Assembly (NCBI GenBank): GCA_013289325.1
Contig: JABDAE010000010.1
Span: forward strand, 1 to 45,535
From: Chlamydiota bacterium
GTDB taxonomy: Bacteria; Chlamydiota; Chlamydiia; Chlamydiales; Parachlamydiaceae
Length of the DNA: 45,535 bases
Direction of reading: 5' to 3'
How positions within the stretch are numbered: the first letter of the stretch is position 1; every line of letters starts with the position of its first letter. The notes under the pieces were generated by a model. That model did not search any database. It saw only the letters and a list, made by a program, of their open reading frames with translations, and had not been told where the DNA came from. The translations under genes and the position numbers were made by a program. Below, piece after piece: positions 24,338 to 34,084 of this stretch.

Positions 24338-26302
24338 CTATTTAAGTTCGAGTGCCTTTAGTTTTTTCAAGCTAATCAAATCGTTTGCTTGGAGCTTACT
24401 CTCTGACAACGTATACAAGACATCGCCTATGTAAAGGCTTCTTTTGATGGCAGCATCGCCTCTGCAATAAGACCCAGCAGTTTTATATACTTTATCATCG
24501 TCATAATGGCTGATTTTTCCTCTTAAGGAAAAGCCATTGCTAAGATTAAGGTCGTAGACATAGGCCCCTTGAAAGCAAAATTCTCCCTCTGCACTCTTTG
24601 GTTGCCCTTTTTTTAGCTTGGCAACAGTCATCGGAAGAACTAAGAGCCCTTTTTCGCGATCAAAAAGAAAGGCCTTATGTTCGGTGGCAGCTTCGCTGTA
24701 AGAGCCTCGATCGCCTACCACTTCTTTATGCATTTCAAGGGGATTTGCGACGTCTGTGACATCAAATATCGCAAGCTTTATTCCTTGTATCGCCGTGTAA
24801 TAGACAGCGCCTTCGGTATGTATCTTATCTGCATCGACGCTTTCATCCACTTCTTTCCCAATCCCTATCAGGTGGGTCTCATCATATGGGTGTAGATACT
24901 CTGAGTAGCCTGGAATCTTCAATTTGCCGAGCACTTCTGGTTTCTCAGGAGTGCTTAAGTCAATGACGAATAGGGGATCCACATGCTTAAATGTGACCAT
25001 ATAGGCCCTTTTGCCCATGAATCTGATCGCATAAATACTCTCTCCTGGCGCTATTCCTTCTAGCTTGCCTACCTTTTGCAAGTCTTGATCCAGTACATAG
25101 ACGTTATTGGTGGAGGTGTCTTGATTGTTTTCATATCCTCTGATGGTGGTGGCAATTCTGAAATGGCCATCGCTTTCATCCATCGCAAATTGGTTTAAAA
25201 TGTCTCCTTTGACTTCACCTTTAGCTATAAAATCTAATTTTCCGCTCTTAAGGGAAAATTTTGTGACAATTGTCTTTTGAACGTTGTTTTCGACTAATTC
25301 TCCCGCAGCAAAATACATTGGCCATAGCGTTTGGGCGATATATATGTGGTCTAATGAGGCGTAGACGTTTTTCCCGGAACCTAAGATTGTCTTTTTTTGC
25401 AAAGGCGTATTGTCGTTGGACATATCGATCGATGCCACTGTGATAAAACTTTCAGCCTGGATAGGTCTGATGTATCCTATCTCGCTCCACTTTGCAATGG
25501 GTTGTAAATTCTCGCTAGATGGCTCATTTGTCCCAAGCATTTCGCGATAAAGCGGGATGATGTCGCTTCCATATTTAGGGGTCTTATCATAACGGGGATA
25601 AGATTGGATGACGAAGTAGACGTGAGTGCCAATCTTTCTTGAAGTCAAATAGCTACCTTCAAAATCACAGGTCTTGATCAAAACAGGATTTTTTCTATTT
25701 GCAATGTCATAAGCTTTAAATGACATAAAGGAGTTATGTCTTGGATAATAGTTAACAGGTCTCATTCTCCTTGCAGTTTGAGGGGTCGCATCGTCGTTTG
25801 TTTTACAAGGAAAACTGTGTGTAGATGCTCCAAATACGAGCAACTTATCGCCATCGATGAATAGATCGCTTGGGGTGAAATTATCGAATTTAATCTTCGA
25901 AACGATCCTTAAACCTTTTGCATCTAAATTTTTAGCAATGACAAGATGGCCGTTTACGACCATATAGATATAATCCCCATCTGTTTTGATGATATCGGCT
26001 TCATCAACGCCATCTGTTTGCACGTTGGTTTTGGAGTAGCTGTTTGATGCGCCGTTTGAATCAGCCATGGGCGCAGCTGTCGTCCTGACACTTGATTTTA
26101 GCATCATCCCATGCATGCCACCAAAGCAACAGTATCCTCCATTGCGATTTTGATTGCCATCTTCAAAGGCTTTAAGGAGCTCTTCTTCCGACTGAAAGGT
26201 TGACAACTCTTGTGCAAAAAGTGAAGAGGTGAAAAATAGGGCAGCAAGGCTCATTACTAAAACATAGTAATGGCTTGATTTTAAATTAATGTTTATAAGC
26301 AT
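24338..26302 (-). CDS. Secreted beta-propeller protein (PF09826-like)
   Basis: 654 residues with an N-terminal signal peptide (VLVMSLAALFFTSSLFAQEL). The family signature follows at about residues 85-115: TNVQTDGVDEADIIKTDGDY. Repeating propeller strands continue to the end (GKRAYMVTFKHVDPLFVIDL; ILGSGKNVYASLDHIYIAQT). This family of secreted propellers is known mainly from genome surveys in bacteria and archaea and has no assigned function. The Cys-rich GGYCCFGGMHGMM before the propeller is notable. A start at the later ATG (26254) is possible. It stands alone on the minus strand. Confidence 0.85.
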   Translation of the reverse strand: MLININLKSSHYYVLVMSLAALFFTSSLFAQELSTFQSEEELLKAFEDGNQNRNGGYCCFGGMHGMMLKSSVRTTAAPMADSNGASNSYSKTNVQTDGVDEADIIKTDGDYIYMVVNGHLVIAKNLDAKGLRIVSKIKFDNFTPSDLFIDGDKLLVFGASTHSFPCKTNDDATPQTARRMRPVNYYPRHNSFMSFKAYDIANRKNPVLIKTCDFEGSYLTSRKIGTHVYFVIQSYPRYDKTPKYGSDIIPLYREMLGTNEPSSENLQPIAKWSEIGYIRPIQAESFITVASIDMSNDNTPLQKKTILGSGKNVYASLDHIYIAQTLWPMYFAAGELVENNVQKTIVTKFSLKSGKLDFIAKGEVKGDILNQFAMDESDGHFRIATTIRGYENNQDTSTNNVYVLDQDLQKVGKLEGIAPGESIYAIRFMGKRAYMVTFKHVDPLFVIDLSTPEKPEVLGKLKIPGYSEYLHPYDETHLIGIGKEVDESVDADKIHTEGAVYYTAIQGIKLAIFDVTDVANPLEMHKEVVGDRGSYSEAATEHKAFLFDREKGLLVLPMTVAKLKKGQPKSAEGEFCFQGAYVYDLNLSNGFSLRGKISHYDDDKVYKTAGSYCRGDAAIKRSLYIGDVLYTLSESKLQANDLISLKKLKALELK

Positions 26303-26468
26303 GGTAAGTCTTTTTTTAATTTGTTGTGATATGCATAATTTATAAAAAATAAAACGACAACATAGATAATTTCATATAAAATGACAACAAAAAAGTATGT
26401 GAGAGAGGATTTGTTAGACATAATATCCTCTTTTAGAGTATTATGGATGGCAATATAGGTGGTTTTTC

Positions 26469-27599
26469 ATGTGCGCTGAAAAAAAAACAGTTGTTTTAGG
26501 GATGTCTGGAGGTGTGGACTCATCGCTTGCTGCCGTGCTACTTAAACAGCAGGGGATGAACGTCATCGGCATGTTCATGAAAAACTGGGAAGAAAAAGAT
26601 GGCGATGGCATATGCCGCTCTGCAAAGGAGTATGAGGATGTCATACGCGTTTGTGAAGGACTTGATATCCCCTATTATTCCGTGAATTTTATCAAAGAGT
26701 ATCAAGAATCTGTTTTTCAGCACTTTTTAAAAGAGTTTGAGCTCGGATTTACTCCAAATCCCGATATCCTTTGTAACCGGGAAATTAAGTTTAAAGTGCT
26801 TCTCAATAAAGCACTTGAAATTGGAGGCGACTTTCTAGCGACAGGTCACTATTGCCAAACAGATATGGAAGGGGGAAACTATCGCCTCTTGAAGGGAAAA
26901 GATCCCGACAAAGATCAGAGCTATTTTCTATATACAATCGGACAAAGGGCCTTAAGCAAAGTTCTCTTTCCCATTGGCGCTATGATGAAAAGTAATGTGC
27001 GCCAATTGGCAAGAGAGGTCAATCTTGCGACGTCGGAAAAAAAAGATAGCACGGGGATTTGTTTCATCGGCAAAAGAGATTTTAAAGAATTTTTAAGCAA
27101 ATATATCGTCTTTAAAAGCGGCAATTTTGAAACATTAGCTGGCAAAGTCATCGGAAAGCACGATGGCGTTGCCTATTACACTCCGGGACAGCGCAAAGGT
27201 TTAACCATTGGAGGAGAAGGAGAGGCGTGGTTTGTCGTTGGCAAAGATGTCAAACAAAACATTGTCTTTATTGAGCAAGGGGCGCGCCATCCGGCCTTAT
27301 TTTGCGATGAGCTCACTGCAACTGATTCAAGTTTTGTGGCGGGATCGTTCGATTTTCCTCTTCCCTTTAGATGCCGCGCAAAGGTGCGGTATAGACAGCC
27401 AGATCAACAATGCACCATCACAAGTATCAAAGACGGCAGGCTGCATGTGACTTTTGATATCCCACAGCGCGCCGTGACCGAAAGGCAATCGATTGTATTT
27501 TACGCTGGCGACGTATGCCTTGGAGGCGCGATGATAGAGGCAGCTGGCCCCTCATATTATGAAATGAGAAGGGTCTTGCCAGATGTCGTTGCGCCATAA
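26469..27599 (+). CDS. mnmA: tRNA 2-thiouridylase MnmA
   Basis: 376 residues, normal for MnmA. PP-loop VLGMSGGVDSSLAAVLLKQQ near the N-terminus; NPDILCNREIKF with the first catalytic Cys; LATGHYCQ; DQSYFLYTIGQ; and KDSTGICFIGKRDFKEFL with the second catalytic Cys. Central and C-terminal beta-barrel domains include YTPGQRKGLTIGGEGEAWFV. The enzyme thiolates U34 of tRNAs for Lys, Glu and Gln. The 3' end overlaps by 17 nt with the longest frame of the next gene. Confidence 0.96.
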   Translation: MCAEKKTVVLGMSGGVDSSLAAVLLKQQGMNVIGMFMKNWEEKDGDGICRSAKEYEDVIRVCEGLDIPYYSVNFIKEYQESVFQHFLKEFELGFTPNPDILCNREIKFKVLLNKALEIGGDFLATGHYCQTDMEGGNYRLLKGKDPDKDQSYFLYTIGQRALSKVLFPIGAMMKSNVRQLAREVNLATSEKKDSTGICFIGKRDFKEFLSKYIVFKSGNFETLAGKVIGKHDGVAYYTPGQRKGLTIGGEGEAWFVVGKDVKQNIVFIEQGARHPALFCDELTATDSSFVAGSFDFPLPFRCRAKVRYRQPDQQCTITSIKDGRLHVTFDIPQRAVTERQSIVFYAGDVCLGGAMIEAAGPSYYEMRRVLPDVVAP

Positions 27600-27621
27600 A
27601 ACAGAAGAGGTGGGGGGTAGG

Positions 27622-28701
27622 GTGTTAAAACAAGTCTTATTTCTTTTGATGCTGTTTCCAATTGCTTTGCACTCCGCTAAGCTCGCAAGCTTTCCAATGG
27701 GGTCAATACAAGGACCTAATACGAGGATTCAACAGGCGGAAGGGATTGCCTTTTCACCGGATAGAAAATATGTCGCCATTGCCAGTGCATCAAATGGTAA
27801 GGTTCTCTTGTATTCCATATTGGACTGCAATAGCCTAAAGAACGATATTGCCCCGGTCTTTATCCTTGAATCTCCTCAAAACCCACTAAATTTTCCTCAT
27901 GATGTTGCGTTTTCTCCAAATGGAGAGCATCTCGCCGTGGCAAGTCGTAACACAAATGAGGTGGTAATCTATCAGAAAAATAAAGATGATGACTTTTTTA
28001 GCCAAATTCCATTTTTTATTATAAAGGGCAGCGATGCTTCCTTTGTAGGCATGAATGCTGTCGCCTTTCACCCAAGCGGTAAATGCCTTGCCGTGTGCGA
28101 TGTCTTAGGTCATCATGTCGCACTTTACTACTGTGATGGAGATACTTACACATCCATGCCCTATCAGGTGATTACAGGCCCTATCGACATATTCTCAAGG
28201 CCCGATGGAATTGCCTTTTCAAGCGATGGATCGCTTTTGGCCATTACCAGCCATGGGGTCCATTCTGTGCTCATTTACGAAAGGATAGCAGAGACTGACG
28301 ATCGATACACTGAAGAGCCTGTTGAAATTATAAAGGGAGAGGAGACCGGATTTCATTATACCCATTCTGTCAGTTTTCATCCTCGAGATGATACGCTTGC
28401 AGTTTCCAGCGCTGCTGGAAGAAAAACACTCTCATTATTTAAAAAAATATCTAATACAGCGCCTCGCTATAACCATGTGCCCGTGCAGACATTTGCCATC
28501 TATAACCCTGAAACGATCTATTTGCAACAACATGCAGAAGAAGAAGGGGGAGTAAAGGGAATCGCCTTTTCATGCGATGGCACAATTTTAGGCATTTGTG
28601 CAGCAGATCTTGCAGATCCTGCTAAATCCATTGTGTTTTATCCCGTTATCCCAGGGGTTTTCTCAAAGCACAAATCCAAACTTTCTGGGATAATATTCTA
28701 G
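27622..28701 (+). CDS. Secreted lactonase/WD-like beta-propeller protein
   Basis: The start is put at GTG 27622, giving LKQVLFLLMLFPIALHSAKL as a signal peptide with a GGGGG Shine-Dalgarno-like run upstream; an ATG at 27583 overlapping mnmA would add 13 residues. About 359 residues. It shows six or so repeats of the type GIAFSPDRKYVAIASASNGK, DVAFSPNGEHLAVASRNTNE and GIAFSSDGSLLAITSHGVHS, typical of WD40/NHL/lactonase propellers. Export and a binding role are inferred. Its 3' end overlaps the convergent epimerase gene by 39 nt. Confidence 0.78.
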   Translation: MLKQVLFLLMLFPIALHSAKLASFPMGSIQGPNTRIQQAEGIAFSPDRKYVAIASASNGKVLLYSILDCNSLKNDIAPVFILESPQNPLNFPHDVAFSPNGEHLAVASRNTNEVVIYQKNKDDDFFSQIPFFIIKGSDASFVGMNAVAFHPSGKCLAVCDVLGHHVALYYCDGDTYTSMPYQVITGPIDIFSRPDGIAFSSDGSLLAITSHGVHSVLIYERIAETDDRYTEEPVEIIKGEETGFHYTHSVSFHPRDDTLAVSSAAGRKTLSLFKKISNTAPRYNHVPVQTFAIYNPETIYLQQHAEEEGGVKGIAFSCDGTILGICAADLADPAKSIVFYPVIPGVFSKHKSKLSGIIF

Positions 28702-29634
28702 ATACCAAGCGCAAAATTTGGCTATTCCATCCTCAACTGACGTTCTCGGTCTATAGCCAAAGTCCTTTATTAAGTCATCAATGTCTGCATATGTTTTTAA
28801 AACGTCGCCCGGTTGCATTGGAAGGTATTTGAGTTTAGCCTTTTTGCCTAAGGTTTTTTCAAGACTTAAGACAAAATCGAGCAGCCTCACCGGCGTTTGG
28901 TTGCCAATATTGTAAATTTTATATTCGAGATTTTTTGTGTCAAGCATGCGGATAAGGCTTTCGATGACATCGTCGATATAGGTAAAGTCGCGTAAGAGCT
29001 CTCCATGGTTATAGAGTTCGATCGGCTCACCTTGAAGAATGGCTTTAGTAAATTTATAAAGTGCCATATCGGGTCTTCCCCACGGGCCATATACGGTAAA
29101 AAATCGAAGGGCGGTCATCGGGGTCCCATATAAGTGGTGATAGGCATGGGCCATCACTTCATTGGCTTTCTTTGTCGCGCCATAAAAGGAGGCAGGGCAA
29201 TCTGTAGGATCGCTAAGGGAAAATGGGGTCTTGGTATTAACTCCATAGACAGAGCTTGAGCTGGCAAAAAGCAGGTGAATATTTTTTTGTTCTTTACACC
29301 CTTGCAATACATTTAAAAACCCAGTGATATTAGATTGTACATAGGCATGAGGGTTAATGAGGCTATATCTGACCCCAGCTTGCGCTGCTAGATGGATCAC
29401 GCGCGAAAAGTTGTGCTTACAAAAAAGCTTTTGCATGGCACTCTCATCTGCGATATCGAGTTTCAAAAATGTAAAATTTTGAAAACCAGAAATTTGCAAA
29501 AGTCTTGCCTCTTTTAAAGAGACGTCGTAATAATCATTGAGATTGTCGATCCCTAAAACTTCATGACCTTCTTTCAGGAGGCGTTTTGCAAGGTGAAAAC
29601 CGATAAAGCCTGCAACGCCTGTAATTAAGATCAT
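28663..29634 (-). CDS. NAD-dependent sugar-nucleotide epimerase (UDP-glucuronate 4-epimerase-like)
   Basis: 323 residues. N-terminal cofactor motif GVAGFIGFHLAKRLL; GIDNLNDYYDVSLKEARL, typical of UDP-glucuronate epimerases; VIHLAAQAGVRYSLINPHAY; the catalytic Tyr/Lys in SFYGATKKANE; TVYGPWGRPDMALYKFTKAI. It would interconvert UDP-glucuronate and UDP-galacturonate or a related pair for surface glycans. The start lies 2 nt downstream of the dipeptidase stop, so they are co-transcribed. The GT11-like protein and GT2 protein elsewhere in the window could use its products, but nothing links them directly. Confidence 0.9.
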   Translation of the reverse strand: MILITGVAGFIGFHLAKRLLKEGHEVLGIDNLNDYYDVSLKEARLLQISGFQNFTFLKLDIADESAMQKLFCKHNFSRVIHLAAQAGVRYSLINPHAYVQSNITGFLNVLQGCKEQKNIHLLFASSSSVYGVNTKTPFSLSDPTDCPASFYGATKKANEVMAHAYHHLYGTPMTALRFFTVYGPWGRPDMALYKFTKAILQGEPIELYNHGELLRDFTYIDDVIESLIRMLDTKNLEYKIYNIGNQTPVRLLDFVLSLEKTLGKKAKLKYLPMQPGDVLKTYADIDDLIKDFGYRPRTSVEDGIAKFCAWYLEYYPRKFGFVL

Positions 29635-29635
29635 A

Positions 29636-30652
29636 TTAAAAATAATAAGATTTTAAGAAGCTTAAGACATTATTCCATGCGATATCGCAAAGGACATCTT
29701 CGGAAAGAAATAAGTGCGACTTGCAAATCTGCAAAAGGGATGGATAGCAGCTTGCATCTCCAAAGTCTTTATAAAATGAACCACTAGGACTTTTAAATGC
29801 AGTTGACAGGTCATTTTCATTAAAAAAATCGGCTCCAAAGCAAACTTGTTTCATACCGCCAAGCGCAAACAAATGGGCAAGATGATGGGTAAATCGATGC
29901 ATGCCCTCTTCTCCAATGAATGTCTTAATGAAACTCATCCCGATGATACCGCCTCGATGTAGAATTTCCTTGGCGATCTCATCTGACAAATTGCGAAAGT
30001 GAGGGTGAATTTTGCGCATGTTGGAATGGCTATCTAAAAGCGGCACTTTAAGATTGGCTTTATCTAGGTAATTAAAGATCTCAAAAGCTAAAGGGTCAGA
30101 AGTGTGGCTAAAATCGATGGCGATGGAGTGTTCGGCTAAATAGTCGATAAGGCGCCTTCCATCCGGTTTTAGGCCAATGGATGTGGCAGCGCCTCCTCCA
30201 AAGCGATTTTCTGTGTTCCATGTCAAGGTCACGTAGGCAAATTTGCCGATTTTGTGTTGAATGGTGGAAAGGCGCTTTAATGCAATTTCAAGATCTTCTC
30301 TCTCATCGCAAAGGGATGAGGCGTTTTCTATTGCGGGAATTGCGCCAATTGTATGGGCAGCCAATTCATCTAATTGCTGCTTTGTTTTGACATATGTAAA
30401 TGCGCCGTGACTGATGTTTTTAAGCTCTTTAAAAACGTTGGCTTGTGCCATCCCTTGCCTGAGACTATTTGGCGATGTCTCTGTAAAAATGGCCATCGTT
30501 TGCAGTTTAACATTCCCTTTCCTTAAGGCTGAAAGGGAGCAGCGAGACTCTACATCTTCAAGTGCCCCTGGGAGGCGATGGGCCTCTTTGGCTAAATGCG
30601 AGAGCAGATCGCAATGCAAATCTATTATCGGGTAAAACTTATCATCCATCAT
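29636..30652 (-). CDS. M19 membrane-dipeptidase-family protein
   Basis: 338 residues. Metal ligands of renal-dipeptidase-type enzymes are visible: HCD in PIIDLHCDLLSHL near the start, a Glu in GAIPAIENASSL, His in IAIDFSHTSD, and His in PLLDSHSNMR, then FGADFF near the C-terminus. These enzymes hydrolyse dipeptides, some with D-residues, and could help recycle cell-wall or host-derived peptides. No signal peptide is apparent. Divergently arranged from the acyl-CoA dehydrogenase gene. Confidence 0.88.
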   Translation of the reverse strand: MMDDKFYPIIDLHCDLLSHLAKEAHRLPGALEDVESRCSLSALRKGNVKLQTMAIFTETSPNSLRQGMAQANVFKELKNISHGAFTYVKTKQQLDELAAHTIGAIPAIENASSLCDEREDLEIALKRLSTIQHKIGKFAYVTLTWNTENRFGGGAATSIGLKPDGRRLIDYLAEHSIAIDFSHTSDPLAFEIFNYLDKANLKVPLLDSHSNMRKIHPHFRNLSDEIAKEILHRGGIIGMSFIKTFIGEEGMHRFTHHLAHLFALGGMKQVCFGADFFNENDLSTAFKSPSGSFYKDFGDASCYPSLLQICKSHLFLSEDVLCDIAWNNVLSFLKSYYF

Positions 30653-30737
30653 TTGCAGTATATCGCATGTGCAATATTTTTCTAGACTTATTCTACTTAC
30701 AAGGCTATTTTTAAAAAAAATTAATACAGGGCAAAAT

Positions 30738-32480
30738 ATGGACGATGAACAAAGAAAATTAGCAGAAGAGGCCCTTTCGCAGTTTCATCCACAAGATGAC
30801 ACTTCAAAAAGTTTTTGCAAAAAGCTTTTCTATGGAATTTATGATAATGATCCGGGCTTTTCATTTTCTATGCCTCCGAAGGCTAATTCACAAGAAATAG
30901 AAGATTTTGTGGCGAAAGTCGATCGATTTGCCGCTGAATCGATCGATGCAGCTGCAATTGATCGAAATGGAGAAATTCCGCCTGCCGTCATTGAAGGGCT
31001 TAAAAAACTTGGGGTCATGGGGATGACCGTATCTAAAGAATGGGGAGGCCTTGGAATGTCGCAAGGCGCTTATTGTAAGGTAGCAGAAGTGCTAGCTTCT
31101 CATTGCGCTTCGACAGCACTTTTTGTAAGCGTTCATCAAAGCATTGGTCTTAAAGGACTTATCCTATTTGGAACAAAAAATCAATGCGACAAGTGGCTAA
31201 AAAAGCTCTCCCTTGGAGAAATGTTTGCAGCCTTTTCATTAACAGAGCCAAATGCAGGCTCAGATGCTTCAGGTGTAGAAACAAAGGCAATCTATGATAA
31301 AGAAAAAAAAACCTACACGATCAATGGCATTAAGCAATGGACGACAAATGGGAGCATCGCCGATCTATTGACTGTGATGGCCAAAACAGAAATTGAGACT
31401 CCAAAGGGGGTACAAGAAAAGATCACAGCCTTTTTAGTGCCTTCAAAGACTGAAGGTTTTGAAGTCACTGCCAAAAAACTCGATAAAGTTGGCATGCGAG
31501 GGACAAAGACGGCAAATTTGAAATTTACTAACATGGTGATTCCTGAAGAAAATATTTTAGGAGAAAAGGGAGCGGGTTTAAGAATTTGCTTAACGGTCTT
31601 AGATTATGGAAGAACGACATTTGGGGCGATGTGTACGGGATCTGCTAACTATTTACTCTCCCTTGCAAAAGAGCATGCAAGGACGAGAATTCAGTTTAAA
31701 AAACCTCTTTGTGAATTTGAGCTTGTGAAAGATAAGCTTGCGCGCATTGCCGCATTAAATTTTGCCATGGAGGCCACGACCTATTTTACAGCAGGCCTTA
31801 TCGATGCAGGGGTAGAAGATATCATGCTAGAATCGGCCATCTTAAAGGTCTTTACGAGTGAAGCGCTTTGGGAGATCATTTACGAGACGATGCAAATTTA
31901 TGGGGGCAGATCTCTTTTTACAGATGCGCCATTAGAAAGGATGATGCGAGACGCTCGCCTCAACATGATAGGAGAAGGCTCAAATGATGTGCTAAGAGCC
32001 TTTATCGGCGCTGTCGGCTTAAGGGAAGTGGGGCTTGATCTTAAAGGTTTTTTTGCAGCTTTCTTGCATCCCGTTAATGAGTTTAACACTATTTCTCGGA
32101 TGAGTGGTTTATTTTTTCAATGGATCAAACGGCCAAAAGTGGCTGTAAAATCTAAAAGCCTTGAAAAGGTAGCTAAACAGCTGGCAAAGTCGGTGCATAA
32201 ATTTAGTGTAGGCATTGCGAAACTGCTGATCTATTACAGGGAATCTGTGGCTGAAAGGCAACTTGAACTTGCCCGCCTTGCCGATATGGCAATCGCCCTT
32301 TACACAGTATCTGCCGTGATTAATAAGATGGATGCCGCAAAAGAGGACAATTTAGCGGGAATGCTTTATTGCCAAATGGCATTAAAAAAGTTTGATGAGA
32401 CTTACCAGAGCCTTTTTTCATCCTTTGATGAGATGAAGTGCAGGGCATCGGATGCGCTTATCAAGGGAGTATCAAAGTGA
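30738..32480 (+). CDS. Acyl-CoA dehydrogenase, first gene of Atu/Liu-like operon
   Basis: The start is set at MDDEQRKLAEEAL (30738); a longer frame from 30669 lacks the family N-terminus. 580 residues, long like the VLCAD/ACAD9 group because of a C-terminal helical extension after residue 420. FAD-domain motifs: FSLTEPNAGSDASGVETKAI and QWTTNGSIADLL. C-terminal domain: MQIYGGRSLFTDAPLERMMR and NMIGEGSNDVLR, where the Glu is the expected base. It introduces the alpha,beta double bond of an acyl-CoA. The gene after it starts inside its stop (GTGA). Context suggests a branched-chain or terpenoid acyl-CoA substrate; this is inference. Confidence 0.9.
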   Translation: MDDEQRKLAEEALSQFHPQDDTSKSFCKKLFYGIYDNDPGFSFSMPPKANSQEIEDFVAKVDRFAAESIDAAAIDRNGEIPPAVIEGLKKLGVMGMTVSKEWGGLGMSQGAYCKVAEVLASHCASTALFVSVHQSIGLKGLILFGTKNQCDKWLKKLSLGEMFAAFSLTEPNAGSDASGVETKAIYDKEKKTYTINGIKQWTTNGSIADLLTVMAKTEIETPKGVQEKITAFLVPSKTEGFEVTAKKLDKVGMRGTKTANLKFTNMVIPEENILGEKGAGLRICLTVLDYGRTTFGAMCTGSANYLLSLAKEHARTRIQFKKPLCEFELVKDKLARIAALNFAMEATTYFTAGLIDAGVEDIMLESAILKVFTSEALWEIIYETMQIYGGRSLFTDAPLERMMRDARLNMIGEGSNDVLRAFIGAVGLREVGLDLKGFFAAFLHPVNEFNTISRMSGLFFQWIKRPKVAVKSKSLEKVAKQLAKSVHKFSVGIAKLLIYYRESVAERQLELARLADMAIALYTVSAVINKMDAAKEDNLAGMLYCQMALKKFDETYQSLFSSFDEMKCRASDALIKGVSK

Positions 32481-34081
32481 ACCCTTTAAGACAAGTGACA
32501 AAAGACATTCTTCAAGAGGGGGAACAACTATCGATTGGAGGGGGGATTGAGGGAATTAATCGGCAAATAAAACTTGGGCGAATGACCGTGCGCGAAAGAC
32601 TATCCCACCTTATCGATCAAGAAAATGGGACACAAAACTTTTTTGAAATAGGCCTTTTTGCCGCTTGGGGGATGTATAAAGAGACGGGCGGTGTGCCACA
32701 AGCAGGGGTTGTTGCGGGAATTGCAAAAGTATCGGGCAGATCTGTCATGATCATTGCAAATGACGCCACAGTAAAGGCTGGCGCCATGTTTCCACAGTCG
32801 GTGAAAAAGATGCTAAGGGCTCAGCGTATTGCGTTTGAATCGCGCCTTCCCATTATTTATCTCGTCGATTCTGCTGGCGTCTTTTTGCCTTTGCAAGAAG
32901 ATATTTTCCCAGATGAAGATGATTTTGGAAGGATTTTTCGAAATAACGCCGTCATCTCTGCTGCAGGGATTCCCCAGTTTGCCGCCATCATGGGAAACTG
33001 TGTGGCGGGAGGCGGATATTTACCCGTCCTTTGCGATAAACTCTTGATGACGGAAGGCAGCGGTCTATATTTAGCAGGACCTGCCCTTGTAAAAGCTGCT
33101 ATTGGCCAGGAAGTCGATGCTGAAGCCCTTGGGGGCGCTAAGATGCATGCGGAAATTAGCGGAACGGTTGATTTTTATGAAAAAGATGATCTTGCCTGTT
33201 TAAAGAGATTGCGAGCCCTTGCCGAATTTTTGCCTAGTGACTCTTGCTTACCATATGTGGAGATTGCACCCGAGCGATCTGTCGATGAGATTTACGAGAT
33301 TGCAGAAGGGGATCGCAATAGGTGTTATGATGTCAAAGATCTCATCGCGTGCATTGTCGATAAAGACTCCCTTCAAGAATATAAAAAAGATTATGGAAAG
33401 CACCTTGTGACAGCCTATGCAAAGATCAAAGGCATTTGTGTCGGCATTGTGGCCAATCAGCGCGTGATGACGACAAATGGAGCTCGGCAAATGGAAGTTG
33501 GCGGCGTCATCTATAAAGAAGGGGCCGACAAGGCCGCTCGCTTTATCATGGATTGCAACCAGATCAAGGTGCCCCTTTTATTTTTGCAAGATGTGGTGGG
33601 ATTTATGGTGGGGCTTCAAGCCGAGCAATCCGGCATCATTAGGTCTGGAGCTAAACTTGTAAGCGCTGTCAGTAATTCCATCGTCCCCAAAATTACCGTG
33701 ATTATCGGCAATTCATTTGGAGCTGGGCATTACGCCCTTTGCGGCAAGGCTTATGATCCGAGCTTTATCTTGGCATGGCCCAATGCAAAATATGCTGTGA
33801 TGGGGGCCTCGCAAGCTGCAGATACATTGGTAAGTATTAAGAAAAAAGCAAGAGAAAAGGCGGGCGTTGCATTAGATAGCGCATCCATTAAAGAGATGCA
33901 CGAAGAAATCAAATGCAATTATCTAGAGCAAATGGACATTCGCTATGGCGCTGCAAGGGGGTGGGTCGATGCGATCATTGCCCCTGAAACGACGCGAGAT
34001 GTTTTGGCGCATTTATTTGGCATCGCAATGCGCGCGCCGTTGCAAGAGCGCTCCTTCCACACAGGCGTTATTCAGGTTTAA
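32477..34081 (+). CDS. Biotin-dependent acyl-CoA carboxyltransferase subunit (methylcrotonyl/geranyl-CoA carboxylase beta-like)
   Basis: Start GTG at 32477 overlaps the previous stop as GTGA, with AAGGGAG upstream; 534 residues. Typical carboxyltransferase sequence: KLGRMTVRERLSHLIDQENG, FGRIFRNNAVISAAGIPQFA, MGNCVAGGGYLPVLCDKLLM, and in the C-domain FLQDVVGFMVGLQAEQSGII and IGNSFGAGHYALCGKAYDPS. Family members carry carboxyl groups from carboxybiotin to acyl-CoA. The biotin carboxylase/carrier subunit needed for activity is not encoded in this window. AtuA next door favours a geranyl-CoA or methylcrotonyl-CoA type of substrate. Confidence 0.9.
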   Translation: MNPLRQVTKDILQEGEQLSIGGGIEGINRQIKLGRMTVRERLSHLIDQENGTQNFFEIGLFAAWGMYKETGGVPQAGVVAGIAKVSGRSVMIIANDATVKAGAMFPQSVKKMLRAQRIAFESRLPIIYLVDSAGVFLPLQEDIFPDEDDFGRIFRNNAVISAAGIPQFAAIMGNCVAGGGYLPVLCDKLLMTEGSGLYLAGPALVKAAIGQEVDAEALGGAKMHAEISGTVDFYEKDDLACLKRLRALAEFLPSDSCLPYVEIAPERSVDEIYEIAEGDRNRCYDVKDLIACIVDKDSLQEYKKDYGKHLVTAYAKIKGICVGIVANQRVMTTNGARQMEVGGVIYKEGADKAARFIMDCNQIKVPLLFLQDVVGFMVGLQAEQSGIIRSGAKLVSAVSNSIVPKITVIIGNSFGAGHYALCGKAYDPSFILAWPNAKYAVMGASQAADTLVSIKKKAREKAGVALDSASIKEMHEEIKCNYLEQMDIRYGAARGWVDAIIAPETTRDVLAHLFGIAMRAPLQERSFHTGVIQV

Positions 34082-34084
34082 CCT

